Shown: in pieces, positions 35,454 through 42,232 of the stretch
How positions within the stretch are numbered: position 1 is the first letter of the stretch
Layout: each line of letters begins with the position of its first letter
Origin: Streptomyces sp. Root431
Lineage (GTDB): Bacteria; Actinomycetota; Actinomycetes; Streptomycetales; Streptomycetaceae
Direction: 5' to 3'
DNA length: 64,000 nucleotides
NCBI RefSeq assembly: GCF_001426585.1
Contig: NZ_LMEI01000013.1
Location: forward strand, 462,462 to 526,461
Made by a program: the position numbers and the translations under genes
The notes under the pieces: model-generated
The model's input: the letters and a program-made list of their open reading frames with translations, nothing else
Databases searched by the model: none
What the model was told of the DNA's origin: nothing

Positions 35454-36587
35454 GTGGACTTCACCTTCACCGAAGAACAACAGGCGGCCGTCGAGGCGGC
35501 CAAGGCGGTCTTCGCGGACATCGCACCCGACGCGGTACCGAGCCCGGCCCTCACGCCGGGCGCCGTCTCCGAGGACCTCGACCGAGCACTCTGGTCCCGC
35601 CTCGCCGCCGCCGACCTCCTCGGCCTCACCCTGTCCCCCGAGCACGGCGGCGCCGGACTCGACCCCGTCGCCCTCTGCCTCGTGCTGCGCGAATCCGCCC
35701 GCGTCCTCGCCCGCGTACCCCTCCTGGAGACGGGCGCCGTAGCGATGACCATCGACCGGTACGCGGACCGGGCGACGGCCGCCACGCTCCTCCCCCGTGT
35801 CTGCCGCGGCGAACTCGTCCTCACCGCCGCCTCCCACGGCCGCACCGGCCACGACCCGGCCGACCGCGCCGTCACCGCCCGCCGCGACGGCACCACCTGG
35901 GTCCTCGACGGACTCCAGAGCGCCGTCCCCTGGGCGCACGGCGCCGACCTCATCGCCGTCCCCGCGCACACCCCCGAGGACCGCACCGTCCTCGCCTTGG
36001 TCCCCCGCACCCACGAAGGCGTCACCCTCGTCGAGCAGTACTCCACCAGCGGCGAACTCCTCGCCGAACTCCACCTCGACGCCGTACGCCTCGACAGCAC
36101 CGACGTCATCGACACCGAAGGCGCCGGCGAGCGGCTGCGCGAGCTCCTCACCACCGGCACCTGCGCACTCGCCCTCGGACTCGGCGAAGCCGTCCTCGCC
36201 ATGACGAGCCAATACACCGGCAAGCGCGAACAGTTCGGCCACCCCGTGGCCACCTTCCAGGCCGTCGCCGTCCAGACCGCCGACCGCTACATCGACCTGC
36301 GCGCCATGGAGGCCACCCTCTGGCAGGCCGCCTGGCGCGTCTCCACCGGGGCCGACGGGGCGCTCCCCGCCGCCGGGGACATCGCCGTCGCGAAGATCTG
36401 GGCCTCCGAGGGCGTACGGCGCGTGGTGCAGACCGCCCAGCACCTGCACGGCGGGTTCGGCGCCGACACCGACTACCCCCTGCACCGCTACCACGCCTGG
36501 GCCAAACAGCTCGAACTGTCCCTCGGCCCCGCGGCCGCCCACGAGGAGGCACTGGGCGACCTCCTGGCCGCCCACCCCCTCGGCTGA
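35454..36587 (+). CDS. Acyl-CoA dehydrogenase, FadE-like with atypical active-site region
   Basis: 377-aa flavin dehydrogenase. N-terminal helical domain (FTFTEEQQAAVEAAKAVFADIAPD, LGLTLSPEHGGAGLDPVALCLVLRESARVLA), beta domain, and C-terminal helices (EQFGHPVATFQAVAVQTADRYIDLRAMEATLWQAAWR, HLHGGFGADTDYPLHRYHAW). The usual C-terminal YEGT segment that carries the catalytic glutamate is missing; the chain reads KQLELSLGPAAAHEE instead. Such variants are typical of heterotetrameric, sterol-type FadE pairs where only one subunit holds the base. No partner FadE lies beside it. GTG 35454 follows GGGAGGG. Confidence 0.82.
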   Translation: MDFTFTEEQQAAVEAAKAVFADIAPDAVPSPALTPGAVSEDLDRALWSRLAAADLLGLTLSPEHGGAGLDPVALCLVLRESARVLARVPLLETGAVAMTIDRYADRATAATLLPRVCRGELVLTAASHGRTGHDPADRAVTARRDGTTWVLDGLQSAVPWAHGADLIAVPAHTPEDRTVLALVPRTHEGVTLVEQYSTSGELLAELHLDAVRLDSTDVIDTEGAGERLRELLTTGTCALALGLGEAVLAMTSQYTGKREQFGHPVATFQAVAVQTADRYIDLRAMEATLWQAAWRVSTGADGALPAAGDIAVAKIWASEGVRRVVQTAQHLHGGFGADTDYPLHRYHAWAKQLELSLGPAAAHEEALGDLLAAHPLG

Positions 36588-36642
36588 CACCTCAGGCCAG
36601 ACGCCTCAGGTCAGTCACCTCAGGCCAGACGCCTCAGGTCAG
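36588..36642. repeat. 28-bp tandem duplication between converging genes
   Basis: CACCTCAGGCCAGACGCCTC... (27 bp) at 36588-36614 is repeated identically at 36616-36642, with one spacer base. It starts directly after the acyl-CoA dehydrogenase stop. On the minus strand the second copy contains the rhodanese stop codon. Confidence 0.9.
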
Positions 36643-36983
36643 AGGACGAAGGCCGGGCTCCCGTTCCCCGTCACCATCGGACGCCCGGCACCGTCCCAGG
36701 CGAGCATCCCGCCGTCGATGTTCACCGCGTCGAAGCCCTGCTGCACCAGATACTGCGTGACCTGCGCCGACCGGCCACCCACCCGGCACATCACATAGGC
36801 GGTACCGCGCTCGGCCACCGCCTCCGTCACCTCACCGAAGCGCGCCACGAAGTCGCTCATCGGCACGTGCAGCGCACCCTCGACATGCCCGGCCTCCCAT
36901 TCGTTGTCCTCCCGGACGTCCAGCACCAGGGCATCGGCCGGCACGGAAGCCGCGTCCACCGAGGGCAGCGGGGAGAAATTCAT
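36639..36983 (-). CDS. Single-domain rhodanese-like sulfurtransferase
   Basis: 114-aa rhodanese fold. VLDVREDNEWEAGHVEGALHVPM is the conserved front motif, and the active-site loop is CRVGGRS with the persulfide-forming cysteine (about residue 70). Complete by family length. Probably moves sulfane sulfur or handles thiols; the partner is unknown. It ends inside the 28-bp duplication. Confidence 0.9.
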   Translation of the reverse strand: MNFSPLPSVDAASVPADALVLDVREDNEWEAGHVEGALHVPMSDFVARFGEVTEAVAERGTAYVMCRVGGRSAQVTQYLVQQGFDAVNIDGGMLAWDGAGRPMVTGNGSPAFVL

Positions 36984-37040
36984 GGGACTGGCCTTCTCTC
37001 GTCAGAACCGCCCGACGTAGTTCGAGCGCATGGAAAAAAC

Positions 37041-38015
37041 CTACTCCACCAGCCCGGCGAGCTCGGTCTCACGCTCGGAGACCTGCGCCAGCAGCTGCTC
37101 GGCGATCTCTTCCAGGAGCCGGTCCGGGTCGTCCGGAGCCATCCGGAGCATCGCGCCGATCGCGGACTCCTCCAGCTCGCGCGCCATCACGGACAGCATG
37201 TCCTTGCGCTCCGCCAGCCACTCCAGGCGCGCGTACAGCTCCTCGCTCTCGCTGAGCCGCTCCTCGGCCGGCACCGGACCGGCCTCCCACTCGGCGGCGA
37301 GCTCGCGCAGCTGCGCCTCGTCGCCCCGGGCGTAGGCGGCGTTCACCCGCGTGATGAACTCCTCGCGCCGCTGCCGCTCGTCCTCCTCCCGAGCCAGGTC
37401 GGGGTGGGCCTTGCGGGCCAGCTCGCGGTAGAGCCTGCGCGCCTCCTCACCGGGCCGGACCCGCTTCGGCGCCTGCACCGGCCGCTCGTTGAGCATGGCC
37501 GCCGCCTCGGGGGAGAGGCCGTCGGAGTCGATCCAGTCGTTGAACAGCTCTTCCACCCCGGGCATGGGCATGACCGCGGCCCGCGCCTCCTGGGCCCGCC
37601 GCAGATCCTCCGGGTCCCCGGTGCGCGCCGCCCGCGCCTCGGCGATCCGCGCGTCGAGCTCGTCGAGCCGCGCGTACATGGGGCCGAGCTTCTGGTGGTG
37701 CAGCCGGGAGAAGTTCTCCACCTCGACCCGGAAGGTCTCGACGGCGATCTCGAACTCGATCAACGCCTGCTCGGCGGCCCGCACGGCCCGCTCCAACCGA
37801 GCCTCGGGCCGCTCGTCCGCAGCAGACGCCTCCGCCCCCCGCTCGCCGCCCACGGACGCCTCGCTCACAGACCACTCGTCCACGCGCTGCTCGCCCACAG
37901 ACCGCTCACCCACGGGCTGCTCGCCCGAAGGCTGCTCGTCCGCGGACCGCTCGGCCTCGGCATCAGCCGAGGGCTTGGGCTCGTCATTCGCACCCTGGTC
38001 CACGCTCACGTTCAC
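37041..38015 (-). CDS. J-domain-like (DnaJ-type) coiled-coil protein
   Basis: 324-aa protein. The N-terminal 75 residues are acidic and repeat-rich (EQPVGERSVGEQRVDEWSVSEASV). A long helical, probably coiled-coil section follows (RLERAVRAAEQALIEFEIAVETFRVEVENF...). Around residues 190-235 is a J-domain-like stretch, LYRELARKAHPDLAREEDER, with the HPD signature that stimulates Hsp70 ATPase. Another helical region ends the protein. The start is uncertain among closely spaced GTG codons (38015, 38009, 38003). Partner chaperone and function unknown. Confidence 0.75.
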   Translation of the reverse strand: MNVSVDQGANDEPKPSADAEAERSADEQPSGEQPVGERSVGEQRVDEWSVSEASVGGERGAEASAADERPEARLERAVRAAEQALIEFEIAVETFRVEVENFSRLHHQKLGPMYARLDELDARIAEARAARTGDPEDLRRAQEARAAVMPMPGVEELFNDWIDSDGLSPEAAAMLNERPVQAPKRVRPGEEARRLYRELARKAHPDLAREEDERQRREEFITRVNAAYARGDEAQLRELAAEWEAGPVPAEERLSESEELYARLEWLAERKDMLSVMARELEESAIGAMLRMAPDDPDRLLEEIAEQLLAQVSERETELAGLVE

Positions 38016-38071
38016 GCCCGCCCACGTCCTCGTTCCGGCTCGTCCCGCCCAGCCTACGGTCCTTCGGGGGG

Positions 38072-38105
38072 CCTCCCCCTCCCTCCCCCTCCCCTCCCTC
38101 CCCCC
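38072..38105 (-). other. 34-nt pure purine (G-rich) tract in the leader of the J-domain gene
   Basis: The plus strand is an uninterrupted C/T run; the minus strand (sense for both neighbours) reads G-runs of 3-6 separated by single A residues. At least four G-tracts could form an intramolecular quadruplex in RNA or DNA. It lies between the DUF2252 stop and the J-domain gene start. Confidence 0.7.
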
Positions 38106-38119
38106 GATGCGGGCGTCGG

Positions 38120-39583
38120 TCAGACGCCCAGTTCTGCCGCTATGCGCCCCGCCCGGACGGCGGCGAGCAGGTCGGCGTGGTCCGCGGTGGTGCGGTCCGC
38201 GTACGTGACGGCGAAAGACGCGACGGCCTCGTCGAGCTCCTCGTTCTTGCCGCAGTAGCCGGCTATCAGCCGCGGATCGGCGCTGTGGGCGTGCGCCCGG
38301 GCCAGCAGCGCCCCGGTCATCCGGCCGTAGTCGTCGACCTGGTCGACGGTGAGGGCGGCGGGGTCGACGCTGCCCTTGCGGTTGCGGAACTGGCGCACCT
38401 GGAACGGGCGCCCTTCGACCGTGGCCCAACCGAGCAGATGGTCGCTGACCACCTGCATCCGCTTCTGCCCGAGCACCACGCGCCGCCCCTCGTGGCCGGG
38501 GTCCGGCACGGTGAAGCCCACGGCCGGCAGGTACGGCAGCAGGACCGAAGGCCTCGCCTCCTTCACCTGGAGCACGAGCGGCTCGCCCCGGTGGTCGAGC
38601 AGCAGCACGACATAGGAGCGGGTGCCGACGCTGCCGGTGCCGACGACCCGGAAGGCGACGTCGTGGACGGCGTACCGCGCGAGGAGCGGCCGCCGGTCCT
38701 CGGACACGGTCTCCAGGTAGGCGCCGAGGGAGGCGGCGACGGCCGCCGCCTCACCGTCGGGGACCCTGCGCAGCACCGGGGGAGCGTCCACGAACCTGCG
38801 GCCGCCGCCCTCGGTGTCGGTGACCGCCTCGGTCGACCGGGCGGCGAAGCGGGCGCTGGTGTTGTTCCGGGCCTTCGCCGAGACCTTCTCCAGGGTCCCG
38901 AGGAGATCGCGGGCGTCGGTGTGGGAGACGAGTTCCTCGTCGGCTATCGCGTTCCAGGCGTCGAGGGCGGGGAGCCGGGCCAGGAGGCGCATGGTGCGCC
39001 GGTAGGCGCCGACGGTGTCGAAGGCGGCCGCCCTGCACACCTCCTCGCTCGCGCCCACCTCGCGCCCGGCGAGGACGAGCGAGGTGACGAGCCGCTTGAG
39101 GTCCCATTCCCAGGGGCCGACGATCGTCTCGTCGAAGTCGTTGAGGTCCATGACGAGCCGGCCGCGGGCATCGCCGTAGAGGCCGAAGTTGGCGGCGTGG
39201 GCGTCGCCGCACAGCTGGGCGGATATCCCGGTGACGGGGGTCGTGACGAGGTCCTGGGCCATGAGGCCGGCGGATCCGCGCAGGAAGGCGAAGGGGCTGG
39301 CCGCCATCCTCCCGACCCGTATCGGCGCGAGCTCGGGCACCCGGCCGCGGCTGGACTCCTCGACGGCGCGGACGGCGTCCGGCCGGTCGGCCGCGAGGGC
39401 CGGCCGGTCGTGTGCGGAGCGCGGCACCCGGCCGCGCAGTTCCTTGCCCGCGTCCTTGGGGGAGACCCCCGTGCCGCCGGCGGCGGCGCGCCGCGCGAAG
39501 CCCGGTACGTGCGGGACGCGCTCTCCGTCCGCCGTCCCTTCGGTACCGCGCTGTCCCGGCACTGCGGCCCGGATCTCGTCCAT
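38120..39583 (-). CDS. DUF2252 family protein
   Basis: 487-aa protein of the DUF2252 family, distantly related to the protein-kinase/aminoglycoside-kinase fold. Motifs: RMAASPFAFLRGSAGLMAQDL, QLCGDAHAANFGLYG (catalytic-loop-like), LVMDLNDFDETIVGPWEWDLKRL (metal-site-like), LQVKEARPSVL, and QRMQVVSDHLLGW-like segments. Full length. The substrate is unknown. ATG 39583 follows GGGGGAGG at 7 nt, so the longer upstream frame is rejected. Confidence 0.85.
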   Translation of the reverse strand: MDEIRAAVPGQRGTEGTADGERVPHVPGFARRAAAGGTGVSPKDAGKELRGRVPRSAHDRPALAADRPDAVRAVEESSRGRVPELAPIRVGRMAASPFAFLRGSAGLMAQDLVTTPVTGISAQLCGDAHAANFGLYGDARGRLVMDLNDFDETIVGPWEWDLKRLVTSLVLAGREVGASEEVCRAAAFDTVGAYRRTMRLLARLPALDAWNAIADEELVSHTDARDLLGTLEKVSAKARNNTSARFAARSTEAVTDTEGGGRRFVDAPPVLRRVPDGEAAAVAASLGAYLETVSEDRRPLLARYAVHDVAFRVVGTGSVGTRSYVVLLLDHRGEPLVLQVKEARPSVLLPYLPAVGFTVPDPGHEGRRVVLGQKRMQVVSDHLLGWATVEGRPFQVRQFRNRKGSVDPAALTVDQVDDYGRMTGALLARAHAHSADPRLIAGYCGKNEELDEAVASFAVTYADRTTADHADLLAAVRAGRIAAELGV

Positions 39584-39661
39584 GGGACGTCCTCCCCCGA
39601 TGCGATGTCCAACATCATCCGGCCCTGAAGGTACCTCCGCACCTGAGCGACCGTCTCCCCC

Positions 39662-39684
39662 TGTGGACAACGCCCTGTGGACAA
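39662..39684. other. Two perfect DnaA boxes in tandem
   Basis: TGTGGACAA (the reverse of TTGTCCACA, the preferred Streptomyces DnaA box) occurs at 39662-39670 and 39676-39684, 14 bp apart and in the same orientation. They lie in the short gap between two minus-strand genes. Confidence 0.7.
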
Positions 39685-39685
39685 C

Positions 39686-40768
39686 TCAGACGGCGACCGC
39701 CTCGGCCATCTCCTCCTCGGACTCCTCCGCTGCCCCGACCTTCTCGCCGGCCTGCTCCTTGCCCTTGTCCTCGGCCTTCTCCGCGCCGCTGCGCCTGGCC
39801 TCCACGGCTCCGGCGGTCACCACGAGCGCGGCTCCGGCGAGGAACCACAGGGCGAGGACGAGGACGTGTCCGCCGAGCGCGTGGCCGCCGAAGTACACGT
39901 GGCTGCGGACGCCCTCGACGAAGCCGGCGCCGTTCCAGAAGGCGTGCAGCGCGCCGAAGAAGCCGGGCTGGAGCTCGGGCCGGTAGATGCCGCCGGAGCT
40001 CGTGAAGTTGAGCATCACGAAGAGCACCATCACGCCGAGCGTGGTCCAGCGGCGCAGGAAGGTGTGGAGGCCGACGCCGACGAGCAGGATGCCGGCCGCG
40101 TACAGCCAGGACATCGCCCAGACTCCGCCGAGGCCCTGGTCGACGAGGTGGAAGACCGGTCCGGCGAACAGGGTGCCGATCAGGCTGACGACCAGCGACA
40201 TCGCGGCGGCGAGGAGGGCCCTGATCCGCATGGGCAGGACGGCGCCGGCTCCGCCGATGACGGCGACCGAGGCGTAGGAGCCGATGCTGAGGGCGACGAG
40301 CAGGAAGAAGATCCCCTGACCGGTGGGGTCGCCGGAGGCGACGGGGGCGACGTCGGTGACCTTGAGCGGGGCGTCCTGCGCGGCGGCGACCTTGGTGAAG
40401 AGCTTCTCGACGGCCATGGCGCTGGTGTCGGAGGAGCCCGAGGCGACGAGGAGCTCGGGCTGCTGGCCGGGGATGTAGGCCCCGAAGCTGCCCTGCTCGC
40501 GGAGGGAGGCGACGGCCGTCTCCCGGTCGGCGACGGTACGGACGTCGAGGGCGCCCGCGCCCTTGTCCTGGAGCGTCTGCGCGAGGACCTGGGCGCTCGG
40601 GCCGGAGCCGACGACGTCGACGCGCAGGTCGTGGGGCGCGGGGGCGTGGAAGGCGCCGAGGTAGGCGAGGCCCATGCCGACGCACATCAGCAGGGGAGTG
40701 AGCAGATGTCCGAGGACATGCCGCAATGCGCCGTTGGTGCTCGGTCCTGCGGACACCGGAACCTCCAT
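39686..40768 (-). CDS. ABC-2/YhgE-like integral membrane protein under MarR control
   Basis: 360-aa membrane protein. An N-terminal helix (about 20-42) leads to an extracytoplasmic domain (about 45-160). Five or six helices follow (IFFLLVALSIGSYASVAVIGG, LLAAAMSLVVSLIGTLFAG, WLYAAGILLVGVGLHTFL, LGVMVLFVMLNFTSSGGIY, VLVLALWFLAGAALVVTAG) and a charged Glu/Lys tail. The topology is that of YhgE/Pip or ABC-2-type exporters without their own ATPase. Divergent from a MarR gene with a shared operator, which suggests a drug- or stress-induced transporter. Confidence 0.78.
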   Translation of the reverse strand: MEVPVSAGPSTNGALRHVLGHLLTPLLMCVGMGLAYLGAFHAPAPHDLRVDVVGSGPSAQVLAQTLQDKGAGALDVRTVADRETAVASLREQGSFGAYIPGQQPELLVASGSSDTSAMAVEKLFTKVAAAQDAPLKVTDVAPVASGDPTGQGIFFLLVALSIGSYASVAVIGGAGAVLPMRIRALLAAAMSLVVSLIGTLFAGPVFHLVDQGLGGVWAMSWLYAAGILLVGVGLHTFLRRWTTLGVMVLFVMLNFTSSGGIYRPELQPGFFGALHAFWNGAGFVEGVRSHVYFGGHALGGHVLVLALWFLAGAALVVTAGAVEARRSGAEKAEDKGKEQAGEKVGAAEESEEEMAEAVAV

Positions 40769-40793
40769 GGTTGGCTTTTACAACTAAAGAACC

Positions 40794-40808
40794 GTTGTAC
40801 TATACAAC
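40794..40808. promoter_or_regulatory. MarR-type operator GTTGTA-CTA-TACAAC
   Basis: Perfect 6-bp inverted repeat in the 82-nt divergent region. A further TACAACT half-site at 40779-40785 gives three half-sites in all. The AT-rich block overlaps both promoters, so the divergent MarR protein probably represses itself and the membrane protein gene. Confidence 0.65.
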
Positions 40809-40850
40809 TGAAACCGCAGCCGACGACAACCGACGACAGGGGAGCGCACC

Positions 40851-41321
40851 ATGACCGGTGGCGCAGAGGTACCGCGCGAGGCGTCCGTGGACGTCATCCA
40901 GCGCGAGCTGACGGCCTTCGCGCGCCGCGCCCGCGCCGCGGCGGCCCGGGTCCACCCCGAGCTCCCGCTCGTCTCCTACACGCTCCTCGCCCACATCGAC
41001 GAGCAGCGCGGCTGCCGCGCCACGGACCTCGCGGCCCACTACCTGCTGGACAAGTCGACGGTCAGCCGCCAGGTCGCCACCCTGGAGCGGCTCGGCCTGG
41101 TCGAGCGACGGCCCGCGCCGGACGACCACCGCGTCCAGGTCCTGCACCCCACGGAGGCGGGCGCCCAGGTCCTCGCCACGGCGCAGACGAACCGCCACGC
41201 CGCCTATCAGGAACGTCTCAGGGACTGGTCGGCCGATGACCTCGCCCGGTTCGCCGCCTACCTCCTCCGCTACAACACCGCAGGCACGGGCGGCAGCCTC
41301 CCGACCGGCAACCCGCGCTGA
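40851..41321 (+). CDS. MarR-family transcriptional regulator
   Basis: 156-aa winged-helix repressor. The MarR core is LVSYTLLAHIDEQRGCRATDLAAHYLLDKSTVSRQVATLERLGLVERRPAPDDHRVQVLHPTEAGAQVL, with the wing D-x-R motif (PDDHRVQ). Usual length. ATG 40851 with an AGGGGAG box. Divergent from the membrane protein gene. The 3' end including the stop is expanded into about ten degenerate repeats. Confidence 0.9.
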   Translation: MTGGAEVPREASVDVIQRELTAFARRARAAAARVHPELPLVSYTLLAHIDEQRGCRATDLAAHYLLDKSTVSRQVATLERLGLVERRPAPDDHRVQVLHPTEAGAQVLATAQTNRHAAYQERLRDWSADDLARFAAYLLRYNTAGTGGSLPTGNPR

Positions 41322-41505
41322 GGCCGGCGCCCCGCGCTAAGACCGGGCGACCCGCGCTAAGACCGGCATCCCACGCCAAGACCGGGCGCCCCACGCCAAG
41401 ACCGGCGCCCCACGCCCAGGCCGTGCCCCCACGCTCAGGCCGAGACCCCGTGCTCAGGCCGACACCCCGCGCTGAGGCCTTCGCCCCACACTCATACCGG
41501 CGCCG
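41312..41505 (+). repeat. About ten degenerate 19-20-bp tandem repeats starting at the marR stop codon
   Basis: Unit consensus CCC(A/G)CGCTAAGACCGGCGC. The first unit contains the marR stop (CGCTGAGGCC). Successive units drift (GCTAAGACC, GCCAAGACC, GCTCAGGCC), with the most similar copies adjacent. Fills the gap to the converging response-regulator gene. Confidence 0.85.
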
Positions 41506-41532
41506 CCCCGGCCGCCCACCCCAGCAGGGGGC

Positions 41533-42192
41533 TTAGAGCCCCGCGTCCCGGGCCAGCAGCGCCGCCTGCACCCGGTTCTCGCAGTCCAGCTTGGCCAGGA
41601 TGCGGCTCACGTACGTCTTCACCGTGGCCTCGCTCATGTGCAGCCGTCTGCCCGCGTCCGCGTTGGACAGCCCTTCCCCGAGCACCGCCAGCACCTCGCG
41701 CTCCTTCTCGCTCAGCGCCGCCACCCGCCCCCGCGCCTGCTCGGACCTCGCGGCCTCCCGGCCCGTGGCCAGCCGCTCCACGACGTGCCGGGTCGCCGCC
41801 GGCGACAGGTACGCGTCCCCCGCGGCGGCCGCCCGCACCGCCCGGATGAGCTCCGCCGGCGCCGTGTCCTTGAGCAGGAACCCGGCGCACCCGTGCTCCA
41901 GCGCTCGCAGGACGTTCTCGCGCTCCCCGAAGGTCGTCAGGACGATCACCCGGGACGCCGGTGCGGCCCGGCGCAGCTCCGGCAGCGCGGAGAGGCCGTC
42001 GAGCACCGGCATCTGGATGTCGAGCAGCACCACGTCGGCGGCGTGCGCCCGCGCCGCCTCGACGGCCGCCCGGCCGTCGGCCGCCTCGCCGACCACCTCG
42101 ATGTCCGGGTCCGAGATGAGGATCATCCGGATCCCGGCCCGGATCAGGGGCTCGTCATCGGCGATCACGACCCTGATGGGCTGCCCTGCCAC
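41533..42192 (-). CDS. NarL-family response regulator
   Basis: 219-aa regulator. Receiver: ADDEPL, phospho-Asp in VVLLDIQMPVLDG, T in VLTTFGE, K in LLKDTAP. C-terminal LuxR helix-turn-helix (LSEKEREVLAVLGEGLSNADAGRRLHMSEATVKTYVSRILAKLDC). GTG start. It lies 40 nt downstream of the histidine kinase gene on the same strand, so the two form a two-component system. The regulon is unknown. Confidence 0.93.
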   Translation of the reverse strand: MAGQPIRVVIADDEPLIRAGIRMILISDPDIEVVGEAADGRAAVEAARAHAADVVLLDIQMPVLDGLSALPELRRAAPASRVIVLTTFGERENVLRALEHGCAGFLLKDTAPAELIRAVRAAAAGDAYLSPAATRHVVERLATGREAARSEQARGRVAALSEKEREVLAVLGEGLSNADAGRRLHMSEATVKTYVSRILAKLDCENRVQAALLARDAGL

Positions 42193-42232
42193 AGCTACTC
42201 CCCCACGACTCCCGCTAGGACCGAGGACAGCG

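Noticed and set aside
40800-41198. Minus-strand frame opposite marR
   Set aside because: Antisense shadow; the plus-strand MarR protein has a complete winged-helix and wing motif.
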